This document shows positions 5,866 through 11,841 of a DNA stretch of 11,841 nucleotides, one piece after another; the stretch's first letter is position 1; the number at the start of each line of letters is the position of its first letter. The position numbers and the translations under genes are program-made. The stretch lies in NCBI GenBank assembly GCA_002455335.1, contig DKKP01000118.1:2750-14590 (forward strand), written 5' to 3'. This DNA is from Anaerolineales bacterium UBA6663. GTDB taxonomy: Bacteria > Chloroflexota > Anaerolineae > Anaerolineales > UBA6663. The notes below the pieces were generated by a model that was given only the letters and a program-made list of their open reading frames with translations, had not been told where the DNA came from and made no database searches.

Positions 5866-6633
5866 CTATTGCGAAGCCGCGTACGCCATAAACCTCTGCG
5901 CCGCCGCGATCTCTTCAGGCGCAGAGGCACGGCCAGGGCCCAGCCGGGTCTCGCGCGCGGCGGCGATCACCGGGCGCCAGGTCGGCGGCAGACGATCGAG
6001 CGCCCACGCTGCGGCCACCGCCTTCGAGACCACACTGCCGTGCTCGAGCGTGTAGAGCAGCCGGCACTGCGACAGCACAGCGTAACTCAGGAAACCGATC
6101 TGCCGCAGGTCGCCGCCGCCCGCGAGCCAGACGCGCCAACCGTCTTGTAGCGCGCGCATGGCGCCACGCAGGTCATCGGCCGTGACGGGGTCGACGAGCG
6201 TCTTCGGTGTTGGCCCGACCAGTGTGATCCCGTGCTCACGCAAGATCCAGCGGTGGACGACCCACCCCGCCTCGAGGGTCACGGGCTTGAGGCGCTCGCC
6301 GGGGCCGCGTTCGAGGTTGGGGCAGACGACCGGCGTTGGGCCCGGGCGATTCAGCGCCGCCGGCGGCACGTAGAAGCCTTCGATCTCGAGCGCCAAACGG
6401 CCGGGCAGCGCGGCAACGCGATCGTGCAGCGCCTGCAGATCCGCCAACTGCTCGGCCGTGATCGTCGCCGAACACACGGCGACGAAGTCGATGTCGCTCG
6501 CACTGTCGAAGTCGCCCAGCGCCAGTGAGCCGTCGAGATACAGACCGATCAGGTCGGGGCCCAGGATGGCCTGGATCCCCGGGCCAAGCACAGCCAGGAT
6601 CGGGTCGACCTCGGAGTCAACCACCAGCATCAT
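5866..6633 (-). CDS. AadA-like nucleotidyltransferase (DUF4111-type C-terminus)
   Basis: A 255-aa polymerase-beta-fold nucleotidyltransferase resembling aminoglycoside adenylyltransferases of the ANT(3'')/ANT(9) type (AadA is about 260 aa). The catalytic signature is GLYLDGSLALGDFDSASDIDF, with Gly35-Ser36 and metal-binding Asp47 and Asp49; Glu85 in the IEGFYVP strand is the likely third acidic residue. The C-terminal helical part (about 150-250, with LSQCRLLYTLEHGSVVSKAVAAAWAL) matches the DUF4111 layout. Many chromosomal members have no proven resistance role, so substrate and phenotype are unknown. A GAGGGAG site is better placed (7 bases) for the second of two tandem ATGs, at 6630. It lies downstream of pgm across a hairpin and is convergent with the Crp/Fnr gene. 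Confidence 0.75.
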   Translation of the reverse strand: MMLVVDSEVDPILAVLGPGIQAILGPDLIGLYLDGSLALGDFDSASDIDFVAVCSATITAEQLADLQALHDRVAALPGRLALEIEGFYVPPAALNRPGPTPVVCPNLERGPGERLKPVTLEAGWVVHRWILREHGITLVGPTPKTLVDPVTADDLRGAMRALQDGWRVWLAGGGDLRQIGFLSYAVLSQCRLLYTLEHGSVVSKAVAAAWALDRLPPTWRPVIAAARETRLGPGRASAPEEIAAAQRFMAYAASQ

Positions 6634-6649
6634 GCCACTCCCTCAAACC

Positions 6650-6690
6650 GGCGCGCCTGGGTCGAGGAAATGCCTCGGCCCAGGCGCGCC
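6650..6690 (-). terminator. 18-bp hairpin between pgm and the nucleotidyltransferase gene
   Basis: GGCGCGCCTGGG (6650-6661) pairs perfectly with CCCAGGCGCGCC (6679-6690). TCGAGG/CCTCGG continues the stem by six pairs including one G-U, around a five-base AAATG loop. It begins nine bases past the pgm stop codon, but no U-tract follows on the minus strand (GGTTTG). It may be a Rho-assisted terminator, an mRNA 3'-end protector or an attenuator for the next gene. Confidence 0.65.
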
Positions 6691-6698
6691 AAAGGCGT

Positions 6699-8351
6699 CT
6701 AGACACCGGCGGCGGCCAGCGCGGCGCTGACGATCGCCTGCGCCTCGGTCTGGATCTGCTTGAGGTGCGCGGCGCCCTTGAAGCTCTCGGCGTAGATCTT
6801 GTAGATGTTCTCGGTGCCCGAGGGCCGCGCGGCGAACCAGCCATGCTCGGTGGCGACCTTGAGCCCGCCGATCGCGGCCTGGTTGAACGGCGCGCGCGTC
6901 AGCTTGGCCGTGATCGGATCGCCGGCGAGCTCGGTCGCCGACACCAGCTCGGGAGCGAGGTTCGCCAGCACCTTCTTCTGCGCCGGCGAGGCCGGAGCAT
7001 CCATCCGCTCGTAGACCGGCGCGCCGAACCGCTCCTCGAGCGCCTGATACAGCTGGCCCGGATCGCGCCCGGTGACGGCCAGCATCTCGCCCGCCAGGAG
7101 GTCGAGGAGGATGCCGTCCTTATCGGTCGACCAGGCGCTGCCGTCGTGGCGCAGGAACGACGCGCCGGCGCTCTCCTCGCCGCCGAAGCCAAAGCTGCCA
7201 TCCACAAGCCCATCGACGAAGTACTTGAAGCCGACAGGCACCTCGGCCAGCGTCCGTCCAAGGCTGGCCGTGACCCGATCGATCATCGAGCTCGAGACCA
7301 AGGTTTTGCCGACCGCGGCCCCAGCGCCCCACCCCGGTCGGTTCTGGAACAGATACCAGACCGCCGTGGCGAGGTAGTGGTTCGGGTTCATCAGGCCAAC
7401 GCTGCGCGTGACGATTCCGTGTCGATCGGCATCGGGATCGTTCCCGAACGCCACGTCGAACCGATCCTTGAGCTCGATCAAACGCGCCATCGCATAGGGC
7501 GACGAACAATCCATGCGGATCTGGCCATCCTTGTCGACGGCCATGAAGCCGAAGGCCGGGTCGACCAGCGGGTTGACCACCTCGAGGTCGAGGCCGTAGC
7601 GCTCGGCGATCGGGGCCCAGTACGGCAGCGAAGCGCCGCCCATTGGGTCCACGCCGAGCTTCAGCCCGGCCGCGGCGATCGCCGACAGGTTGATCACGCT
7701 GCCCAGGTCGGCCACGTAAGCGCCGACGTAATCGTGATCGTGCGTGGTCGTTGCCTTGAGCGCGCGCGCGTACGGCATGCGCCTGACGCCCGCGTTACCG
7801 GCGCGCAGCAGTTCATTGGCGCGGTTCTGCACAAGTGAAGTGATCTCGGTGCCGGCCGGGCCGGCGGTCGGCGGGTTGTACTTGAAACCGCCATCGGTGG
7901 GCGGGTTGTGCGAGGGCGTGATCACAACGCCATCGGCCAGCCCGTCCTTGCGGCCGCGGTTATAGGTCAGGATGGCGTGCGAGATCGCGGGCGTCGGCGT
8001 GACGCCGGGGCCGGGCTGCAGATACACCTCGACCCCGTTGGCCGCGAAGACCTCGAGCGCCGTGACAAGCGCCGGCTCAGAGAGCGCGTGCGTGTCCATG
8101 CCCAGATACAGCGGGCCTGTGATGGCCTGCGCTGCACGCCACTCGCACAACGCCTGGCTGATCGCCAGGATGTGCGCCTCATTGAACGAGCCCTGGAGCG
8201 ACGTGCCGCGATGGCCCGAGGTGCCAAACGCAACCTGTTGCTCCGCGATCGCCGGATCGGGCACATTCGCGTAGTAGGCCGTCACCAGACGCGGGATGTT
8301 GGCCAGGATCTCGCGCGGCGCCGGCTTACCGGCCAGAGGATGGATGCTCAT
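6699..8351 (-). CDS. pgm: Phosphoglucomutase (alpha-D-glucose phosphate-specific)
   Basis: A 550-aa cytosolic enzyme interconverting glucose-1-phosphate and glucose-6-phosphate via a phosphoserine intermediate. It links glycolysis with glycogen and sugar-nucleotide synthesis. It is collinear with E. coli Pgm (546 aa) along its whole length. The N-terminal GTSGHRG is at 43-49. The catalytic phosphoserine is Ser147 in TPSHNPP. The magnesium loop DPDADRHG holds Asp305, Asp307 and Asp309. The sugar-binding GGEESAGAS loop and the phosphate-binding RPSGTEN near the C-terminus are present. ATG 8351 is chosen because AAGGAG lies five bases upstream and MSIHPLAG matches the family start; the 17-codon extension to 8402 has no such support. 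It is divergent from nirS across 185 bases. Confidence 0.95.
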   Translation of the reverse strand: MSIHPLAGKPAPREILANIPRLVTAYYANVPDPAIAEQQVAFGTSGHRGTSLQGSFNEAHILAISQALCEWRAAQAITGPLYLGMDTHALSEPALVTALEVFAANGVEVYLQPGPGVTPTPAISHAILTYNRGRKDGLADGVVITPSHNPPTDGGFKYNPPTAGPAGTEITSLVQNRANELLRAGNAGVRRMPYARALKATTTHDHDYVGAYVADLGSVINLSAIAAAGLKLGVDPMGGASLPYWAPIAERYGLDLEVVNPLVDPAFGFMAVDKDGQIRMDCSSPYAMARLIELKDRFDVAFGNDPDADRHGIVTRSVGLMNPNHYLATAVWYLFQNRPGWGAGAAVGKTLVSSSMIDRVTASLGRTLAEVPVGFKYFVDGLVDGSFGFGGEESAGASFLRHDGSAWSTDKDGILLDLLAGEMLAVTGRDPGQLYQALEERFGAPVYERMDAPASPAQKKVLANLAPELVSATELAGDPITAKLTRAPFNQAAIGGLKVATEHGWFAARPSGTENIYKIYAESFKGAAHLKQIQTEAQAIVSAALAAAGV

Positions 8352-8453
8352 GCGATCTCCTTGTTGAGAACCAGTGGCACGGGACGCTACGCTGTCGCGC
8401 ATCCGATTTCGCTCGATGGTCGGCAGACAGCGACGCTTTGGATTCTACTCCGA

Positions 8454-8469
8454 TATGACGCTCATCATA
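8454..8469. promoter_or_regulatory. Crp/Fnr-type operator upstream of nirS
   Basis: TATGA-CGCTCA-TCATA is a perfect 5-6-5 dyad with the architecture of the Crp consensus TGTGA-N6-TCACA, one base changed per arm. It differs more from the Fnr site TTGAT-N4-ATCAA. Its centre, 8461.5, lies 41.5 bases before the transcript start predicted from the CACAAT element, the standard class II activator position. The Crp/Fnr regulator encoded at 5131-5814 is a natural candidate but is not proven. Confidence 0.5.
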
Positions 8470-8490
8470 GGCAAACGCCGACCTGAAGCG

Positions 8491-8496
8491 CACAAT
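8491..8496 (+). promoter_or_regulatory. Putative -10 element of nirS
   Basis: CACAAT matches 4 of 6 bases of TATAAT and predicts initiation near 8503, with a leader of about 34 nt ending in the GGGGGGGAG ribosome site. No -35 is evident, consistent with an activator-dependent promoter using the dyad at 8454-8469. Confidence 0.35.
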
Positions 8497-8536
8497 CACC
8501 CCATCGACCTTTCAGATCATACGGGGGGGAGCATTG

Positions 8537-10582
8537 ATGAAACGCTTTTACGGGTTGTTCCTGATAGCGGGGACCGTCCTGCTCGGCTGCGCCCAGCCCA
8601 CGGCCGCGCCGACTGAACCGCCGCCGACCGCGACGGTCACGACCGCCAGCGACGCCTCGGGCGATGGCATCGCCGCGGTGCTGGCCAAAGGCGGATGCTT
8701 CGCCTGCCACGTCATCCCGGGCGCGCCCACATCCGGCTCGATCGGCCCAGATCTATCGGAGATCGGCCAGGTGGCCGCGGCTCGCATCAATGAAGCCGGG
8801 TATTCGGGATCGGCGACGACCGTCGAGGAATACTTGAGGGAATCGATCCAGGCGCCGGACGCCTACGTCGTCCCCGAGTGCCCGACCATGGCCTGCCAGA
8901 AGGGCCTGATGCCCGCCACCCTGGTCGAGACGCTGTCGGAGGCCGATATCGACACGATCGTCGGCTATCTGGCCCGGCTGCCCGATGGCGCGCCCGCGCT
9001 GACCGACCTCGACCCCGCCGATGGGACTGCTGCGCTCGACGTGGCGCTCACCACTGAGGAGTTCGATTGGGCCAAGCAGACCTTCTTCCAGCGCTGCGCC
9101 GGCTGTCACGGCACGCTGCGCAAAGGAGCCACCGGCCCGGCGCTCACGCCCGATCTCACCACGGCCAAGGGCACGCTGGCGCTCGCCGCGATCATTACAG
9201 CCGGCACGCCCCGCGGCATGCCCGACTGGGGCAACCAGGGCATCTTGAGCGGCGATCAGATCACGATCATGGCCAAGTACCTGCAAAATGAGCCGCCGGC
9301 GCCGCCCGAGATGTCGCTCGACGAGATGCAGGCATCCTGGAAGCTGCTCGTCGCGCCCGATCAGCGCCCGACTGAGCCGCAGACCACGCGAAACTGGGAG
9401 AACTACTTCATGGTCACCCTGCGCGACGCGGGCCAGGTGGCCGTGATCGACGGCGACACACACGAGGTGGTCGCAAAAGTCGACACCGGGTACGCCGTGC
9501 ACATAACGCGCATGTCGGCGACCGGGCGCTATGCCTATGTGATCGGGCGAGACGGCCGTCTGGCGCTTGTCGATCTGTGGATGGAGATCCCGCAAAAGGT
9601 CGCCGAGGTGCAGACCTGCTACGACGCGCGCTCGGTCGAGGTCAGCAAGTACAACGGCGAGCTCGGCGACTTCTCCGATCAATACGCCATCGTCGGCTGC
9701 TACTGGCCGCCGCACTTCGCCATCCTCGACGGCCAGACCCTCGAACCCTTCAAGGTCGTCAGCGTGCGCGGGTACACGGCCGACACCAACACCTACGTCA
9801 CCGACCCACGTGTGGCCGCGATCGTGGCCTCGACTTACAAGCCTGAATGGATCGTCAACGTCAAGGAGACAGGCCAGATCTGGCTGGTGAACTACACCGA
9901 CCCGCACAACCCGACGATCAAGATGATCGAATCGACGCTGTACCTGCACGACGGCGGCTGGGATTCGACCGAGCGGTTCTTCCTCGTGGCCGCGAATCAA
10001 TCGAACAAGATCGTGGTGATCGATGCGCAGGAGGGCGACCTCGAGGCGACGGTCGACACGCCCGAGGTGCCGCATCCCGGCCGCGGCGCAAACTGGATCG
10101 ATCCTGAGTTCGGGCCGGTCTGGACGACTGCCCATCTTGGCGCCGCATCGCTGATCGCGATCGGCACAGACCCCGAAGGCCACGCCGACGAAGCCTGGAA
10201 GGTCGTGCGCAACATCGAACTACCGGGCGCGGGATCGCTATTCGTCAAGTCGCACCCGAACAGCCCCTGGGTGTGGGTCGACTTCACGCTCAACTCCGAC
10301 GCGGCCCTACAGCGGACGGTTTGCGTGATCGCCAAGACCGACCCGACGAAGGTTCACACGTGCTGGGAGGTCGCCGATTATGGGCGCGCCGTGCACTTCG
10401 AGTACAACCAGGCGGGCACCGAGATCTGGGTCAGCGTCTGGGGGGCGGCCGATCAGCCCGGCCAGACCGGCGAGATCGTGATCTATAACGACGCCACGCT
10501 CGAAGAGGTCGGGCGGATCACCGACCTGGTCACCCCGACCGGCAAATTCAACGTCTACAACACCGTACACGACATCCACTGA
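8537..10582 (+). CDS. nirS: Cytochrome cd1 nitrite reductase with an extra N-terminal cytochrome c domain, lipoprotein
   Basis: A 681-aa respiratory enzyme predicted to reduce nitrite to NO on the outer face of the cytoplasmic membrane. A lipoprotein signal (LLGC, Cys18) and a Pro/Thr-rich linker lead to an extra monoheme cytochrome c domain (CFACH 54-58, probable ligand Met125). Next comes the standard NirS c domain (CAGCH 187-191, GTLRKGATG, ligand Met228 in GMPDWG), then the eight-bladed heme d1 propeller from about residue 286. The propeller keeps proximal His322 (GYAVHITRMS) and distal His471 (LHDGGWD) and His513 (PHPGRGAN), matching P. aeruginosa His182, His327 and His369. The 42-residue distal spacing is identical. 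NVKETG, YWPP and LVTPTGKFNVYNT are also present. ATG 8537 is preferred over an adjacent TTG at 8534, with GGAG five bases upstream. Classical NirS is about 540-570 aa with one c domain. A NirN or NirF identity is unlikely. Confidence 0.95.
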   Translation: MKRFYGLFLIAGTVLLGCAQPTAAPTEPPPTATVTTASDASGDGIAAVLAKGGCFACHVIPGAPTSGSIGPDLSEIGQVAAARINEAGYSGSATTVEEYLRESIQAPDAYVVPECPTMACQKGLMPATLVETLSEADIDTIVGYLARLPDGAPALTDLDPADGTAALDVALTTEEFDWAKQTFFQRCAGCHGTLRKGATGPALTPDLTTAKGTLALAAIITAGTPRGMPDWGNQGILSGDQITIMAKYLQNEPPAPPEMSLDEMQASWKLLVAPDQRPTEPQTTRNWENYFMVTLRDAGQVAVIDGDTHEVVAKVDTGYAVHITRMSATGRYAYVIGRDGRLALVDLWMEIPQKVAEVQTCYDARSVEVSKYNGELGDFSDQYAIVGCYWPPHFAILDGQTLEPFKVVSVRGYTADTNTYVTDPRVAAIVASTYKPEWIVNVKETGQIWLVNYTDPHNPTIKMIESTLYLHDGGWDSTERFFLVAANQSNKIVVIDAQEGDLEATVDTPEVPHPGRGANWIDPEFGPVWTTAHLGAASLIAIGTDPEGHADEAWKVVRNIELPGAGSLFVKSHPNSPWVWVDFTLNSDAALQRTVCVIAKTDPTKVHTCWEVADYGRAVHFEYNQAGTEIWVSVWGAADQPGQTGEIVIYNDATLEEVGRITDLVTPTGKFNVYNTVHDIH

Positions 10583-10591
10583 TGCACGCCG

Positions 10592-10640
10592 CCGCGTCGT
10601 GATCCTGGTGAGAGTGCCCTCCTCCAGGATCACGACGCGG
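10592..10640. terminator. Perfect 17-bp hairpin after nirS
   Basis: CCGCGTCGTGATCCTGG (10592-10608) is perfectly complementary to 10624-10640 across a 15-base loop. It begins nine bases past the nirS stop and lies between the convergent nirS and cheW units. No U-run follows in either direction, so termination could be Rho-assisted, or the stem could stabilise the nirS mRNA 3' end. Confidence 0.65.
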
Positions 10641-10695
10641 TGCTTACGCCCACACGCGGATCACGCGGGCTTCAGTGGTTGGCCGGCCAACCCGG

Positions 10696-11133
10696 TTACG
10701 CCGCGACGGGCGCCTGCTCGACCAGGATCTGATCGAGGTCGAGCAAGATGATCAGCCGCCCCTCGAGACGCGCGATCCCGTTGACCATCGCAGACTCTGT
10801 CGTGGCCGTAAGTGTCGACGGCGGCTCGACCAGCGAGTCGTCGAGATACAGCACCTCGCTGACCGCGTCGACGATCATGCCCACGATGTGCCGCCCCATC
10901 TGAACCACAACGATCCGGGTCTCGGCTGTGTCAGACCGTGCGGGCAATCCGAACCGGCGGCGAAGGTCGACGATCGGCAGCACTTTGCCGCGCAGGTTGG
11001 TCACGCCCTCGACATACTTCGGCGCGCCGGGCACTGAGGTGATCTCCGGCAGCTTGATGATGCCCTCGACCGAGCTGATCTCGACGCCATAGTGCTCGTG
11101 GTTCAGGTCAAAGACGACGATTTGCTTCTCCAT
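10696..11133 (-). CDS. cheW: Chemotaxis coupling protein CheW
   Basis: A 145-aa single-domain CheW, the cytoplasmic SH3-like adaptor linking chemoreceptors to the CheA kinase. The family pattern is clear: QIVVFDLNHEHYGVEISSVEGIIKLPEITSVPGAP, then the receptor/CheA interface segment VEGVTNLRGKVLPIVDLRRRFGLP with its conserved NLRG, then the GMIVDAVSEV and LLDLDQIL strands. The length is typical (about 150-165 aa). ATG 11133 is chosen over an in-frame start 12 codons upstream because GGAG lies six bases before it and family homology begins there. It follows the receptor gene on the same strand, separated by a 96-base gap with a hairpin, so the two may be partners for one receptor array. Confidence 0.92.
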   Translation of the reverse strand: MEKQIVVFDLNHEHYGVEISSVEGIIKLPEITSVPGAPKYVEGVTNLRGKVLPIVDLRRRFGLPARSDTAETRIVVVQMGRHIVGMIVDAVSEVLYLDDSLVEPPSTLTATTESAMVNGIARLEGRLIILLDLDQILVEQAPVAA

Positions 11134-11175
11134 CTGCAACTCCGCTCCCAGGCAGCCACCTGAGGCCACCCGCTG

Positions 11176-11209
11176 ACCGTGAAGGCCGTACCAGGTCGGC
11201 CTCCACGGT
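11176..11209 (-). terminator. Hairpin between the chemoreceptor gene and cheW
   Basis: ACCGTG (11176-11181) pairs with CACGGT (11204-11209), and AGGCCG (11183-11188) with CGGCCT (11197-11202). There is a single A-C mismatch between them and an eight-base loop. It lies 20 bases past the receptor stop with no U-tract, so it may attenuate rather than end transcription into cheW. Confidence 0.5.
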
Positions 11210-11229
11210 TCTAGATCAACTTGCTTCGA

Positions 11230-11841
11230 TCAGCGCGCGCCCACAGTCGCAGTTCGTTGTGCGCGCACCTTGACGGTCGACGCCGGCGCCGGCGTCGCCG
11301 CGATTGTTTCGTGGTCGTGCGCCAGCTTGAACCCGGCGACGACCTGTTGGAGTTGCGCAGCCATGTCGGCCAGCGACTGGGCCGAGGCATTGACTTCTTC
11401 GACCTGGGCGCTCATCTCCTCGGCCGAGGCCGAGACCTCCTCGACTGCCGCGCTGTTCTCCTCGCTGACGCTGGCGATGTTCTCGATCGCCTGAAGCACG
11501 CCGACCGAGCCCGTCGCCATCTCCTCGGTGGCCGCGGTGTTCTCCTCAACCACGGCGCTGACGGTGTCGGTCGCGCCCACCATGTCTGTCGACAACGCCT
11601 CCATCTGTCCGGCCGCCTGACGGGTGGCCTCAGCCTGGCGGTTCACCGCCTGGGCCGCTTTCAGAATGTCGGCCAGAGCCTGCCCGGCCTCATTGGCCCG
11701 CAATGCGCCTTGCTCGACTTCCTGGCCGCCCTCGGCCATCGCCCGCATCGCCTCAGTGACCGTCTTCTGGATCCCGCGGATCAGGCCGCCGATTTCCTTG
11801 GTCGCCGTCGACGACCGCTCGGCGAGCTTGCGCACCTCGTC
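11230..11841 (-). CDS. Methyl-accepting chemotaxis protein, C-terminal part (runs off the window)
   Basis: The last 203 codons of a chemoreceptor; the frame stays open past the right edge, so the sensory and membrane parts are not visible. The visible sequence begins at DEVRKLAERSSTATKEI, just past the hairpin tip that contacts CheA and CheW. It continues as the descending coiled coil of the cytoplasmic signalling domain, with heptad-like Ala/Glu-rich repeats (SEENSAAVEEVSASAEEMSAQVEEV) typical of methylation and adaptation helices. The coil ends in VAGFKL, followed by a flexible Pro/Ala tail of about 30 residues without a terminal CheR-docking pentapeptide. The GTG at 11835 is an internal Val codon, not a start. 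Confidence 0.93.
   Translation of the reverse strand, partial: DEVRKLAERSSTATKEIGGLIRGIQKTVTEAMRAMAEGGQEVEQGALRANEAGQALADILKAAQAVNRQAEATRQAAGQMEALSTDMVGATDTVSAVVEENTAATEEMATGSVGVLQAIENIASVSEENSAAVEEVSASAEEMSAQVEEVNASAQSLADMAAQLQQVVAGFKLAHDHETIAATPAPASTVKVRAQRTATVGAR

Noticed and set aside
6525..7838. Long plus-strand open frame (437 codons) opposite pgm and the nucleotidyltransferase gene
   Set aside because: It is antisense to full-length pgm with complete active-site motifs. The product is Arg/His/Gly-rich with no domain, as expected from the reverse frame of a GC-rich gene.
9823..9849. Apparent loss of an active-site His in NirS: the segment reads AST-YKPEW where Pseudomonas has ASHEHPEF
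   Set aside because: Counting from proximal His182 shows the catalytic His327 and His369 lie in LHDGGWD and PHPGRGAN, both intact here. The changed position is not catalytic.
8753..10183. Long minus-strand open frame (476 codons) opposite nirS
   Set aside because: It lies wholly within the well-supported nirS gene. The Arg/Asp/Val-rich composition is a GC-rich shadow.
1..11841. CRISPR arrays, insertion sequences, tRNA or rRNA genes
   Set aside because: No direct-repeat arrays, transposase-like frames, terminal repeats with target duplications or cloverleaf patterns were seen by eye.

Overview
The window is GC-rich, gene-dense bacterial chromosome. It most resembles a Chloroflexota genome (Anaerolineae/Caldilineae type), though this is an inference. 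The support is two secreted redox proteins that are lipoproteins with Pro/Thr-rich linkers right after the lipobox cysteine, a PerR-type regulator, and a cytochrome cd1 with an unusual domain order. No phage, transposon, CRISPR, rRNA or tRNA signal was seen, and coding regions look compositionally uniform.

Left part (1-2680): an HD-domain phosphohydrolase and a PerR-type peroxide sensor lie on the minus strand. PerR is divergent from a plus-strand di-heme cytochrome c peroxidase lipoprotein. Their intergenic region holds a PerR-like box and three evenly spaced inverted repeats. This looks like a peroxide-sensing and detoxification pair.

Middle (2638-5814): a minus-strand operon runs PRC-barrel protein, then a 144-aa four-helix membrane protein with a histidine cluster, then a 409-aa polytopic membrane protein with histidines in its helices (NnrS/heme-copper-oxidase flavour). 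A 55-aa hydrophobic ORF may follow, ending in the terminator loop. The operon is divergent from a cysteine-free Crp/Fnr-family regulator whose promoter predicts a leaderless mRNA. This operon is the least familiar part of the window.

Right part (5866-10640): an AadA-like nucleotidyltransferase and phosphoglucomutase (pgm) are on the minus strand. pgm is divergent from nirS, which encodes cytochrome cd1 nitrite reductase. This NirS is a lipoprotein with an extra N-terminal monoheme cytochrome c domain, and both catalytic histidines are present. A Crp-type palindrome sits exactly where a class II activator site would be upstream of nirS. No heme d1 biosynthesis or NO reductase gene is in the window.

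Right end (10696-11841): cheW and the C-terminal signalling half of a methyl-accepting chemotaxis protein are on the minus strand; the latter runs off the window.

Taken together, the window suggests a facultative respirer that reduces nitrite to NO, scavenges peroxide at the cell surface, and controls these functions through PerR and a Crp/Fnr protein. Five strong hairpins punctuate the transcription units.
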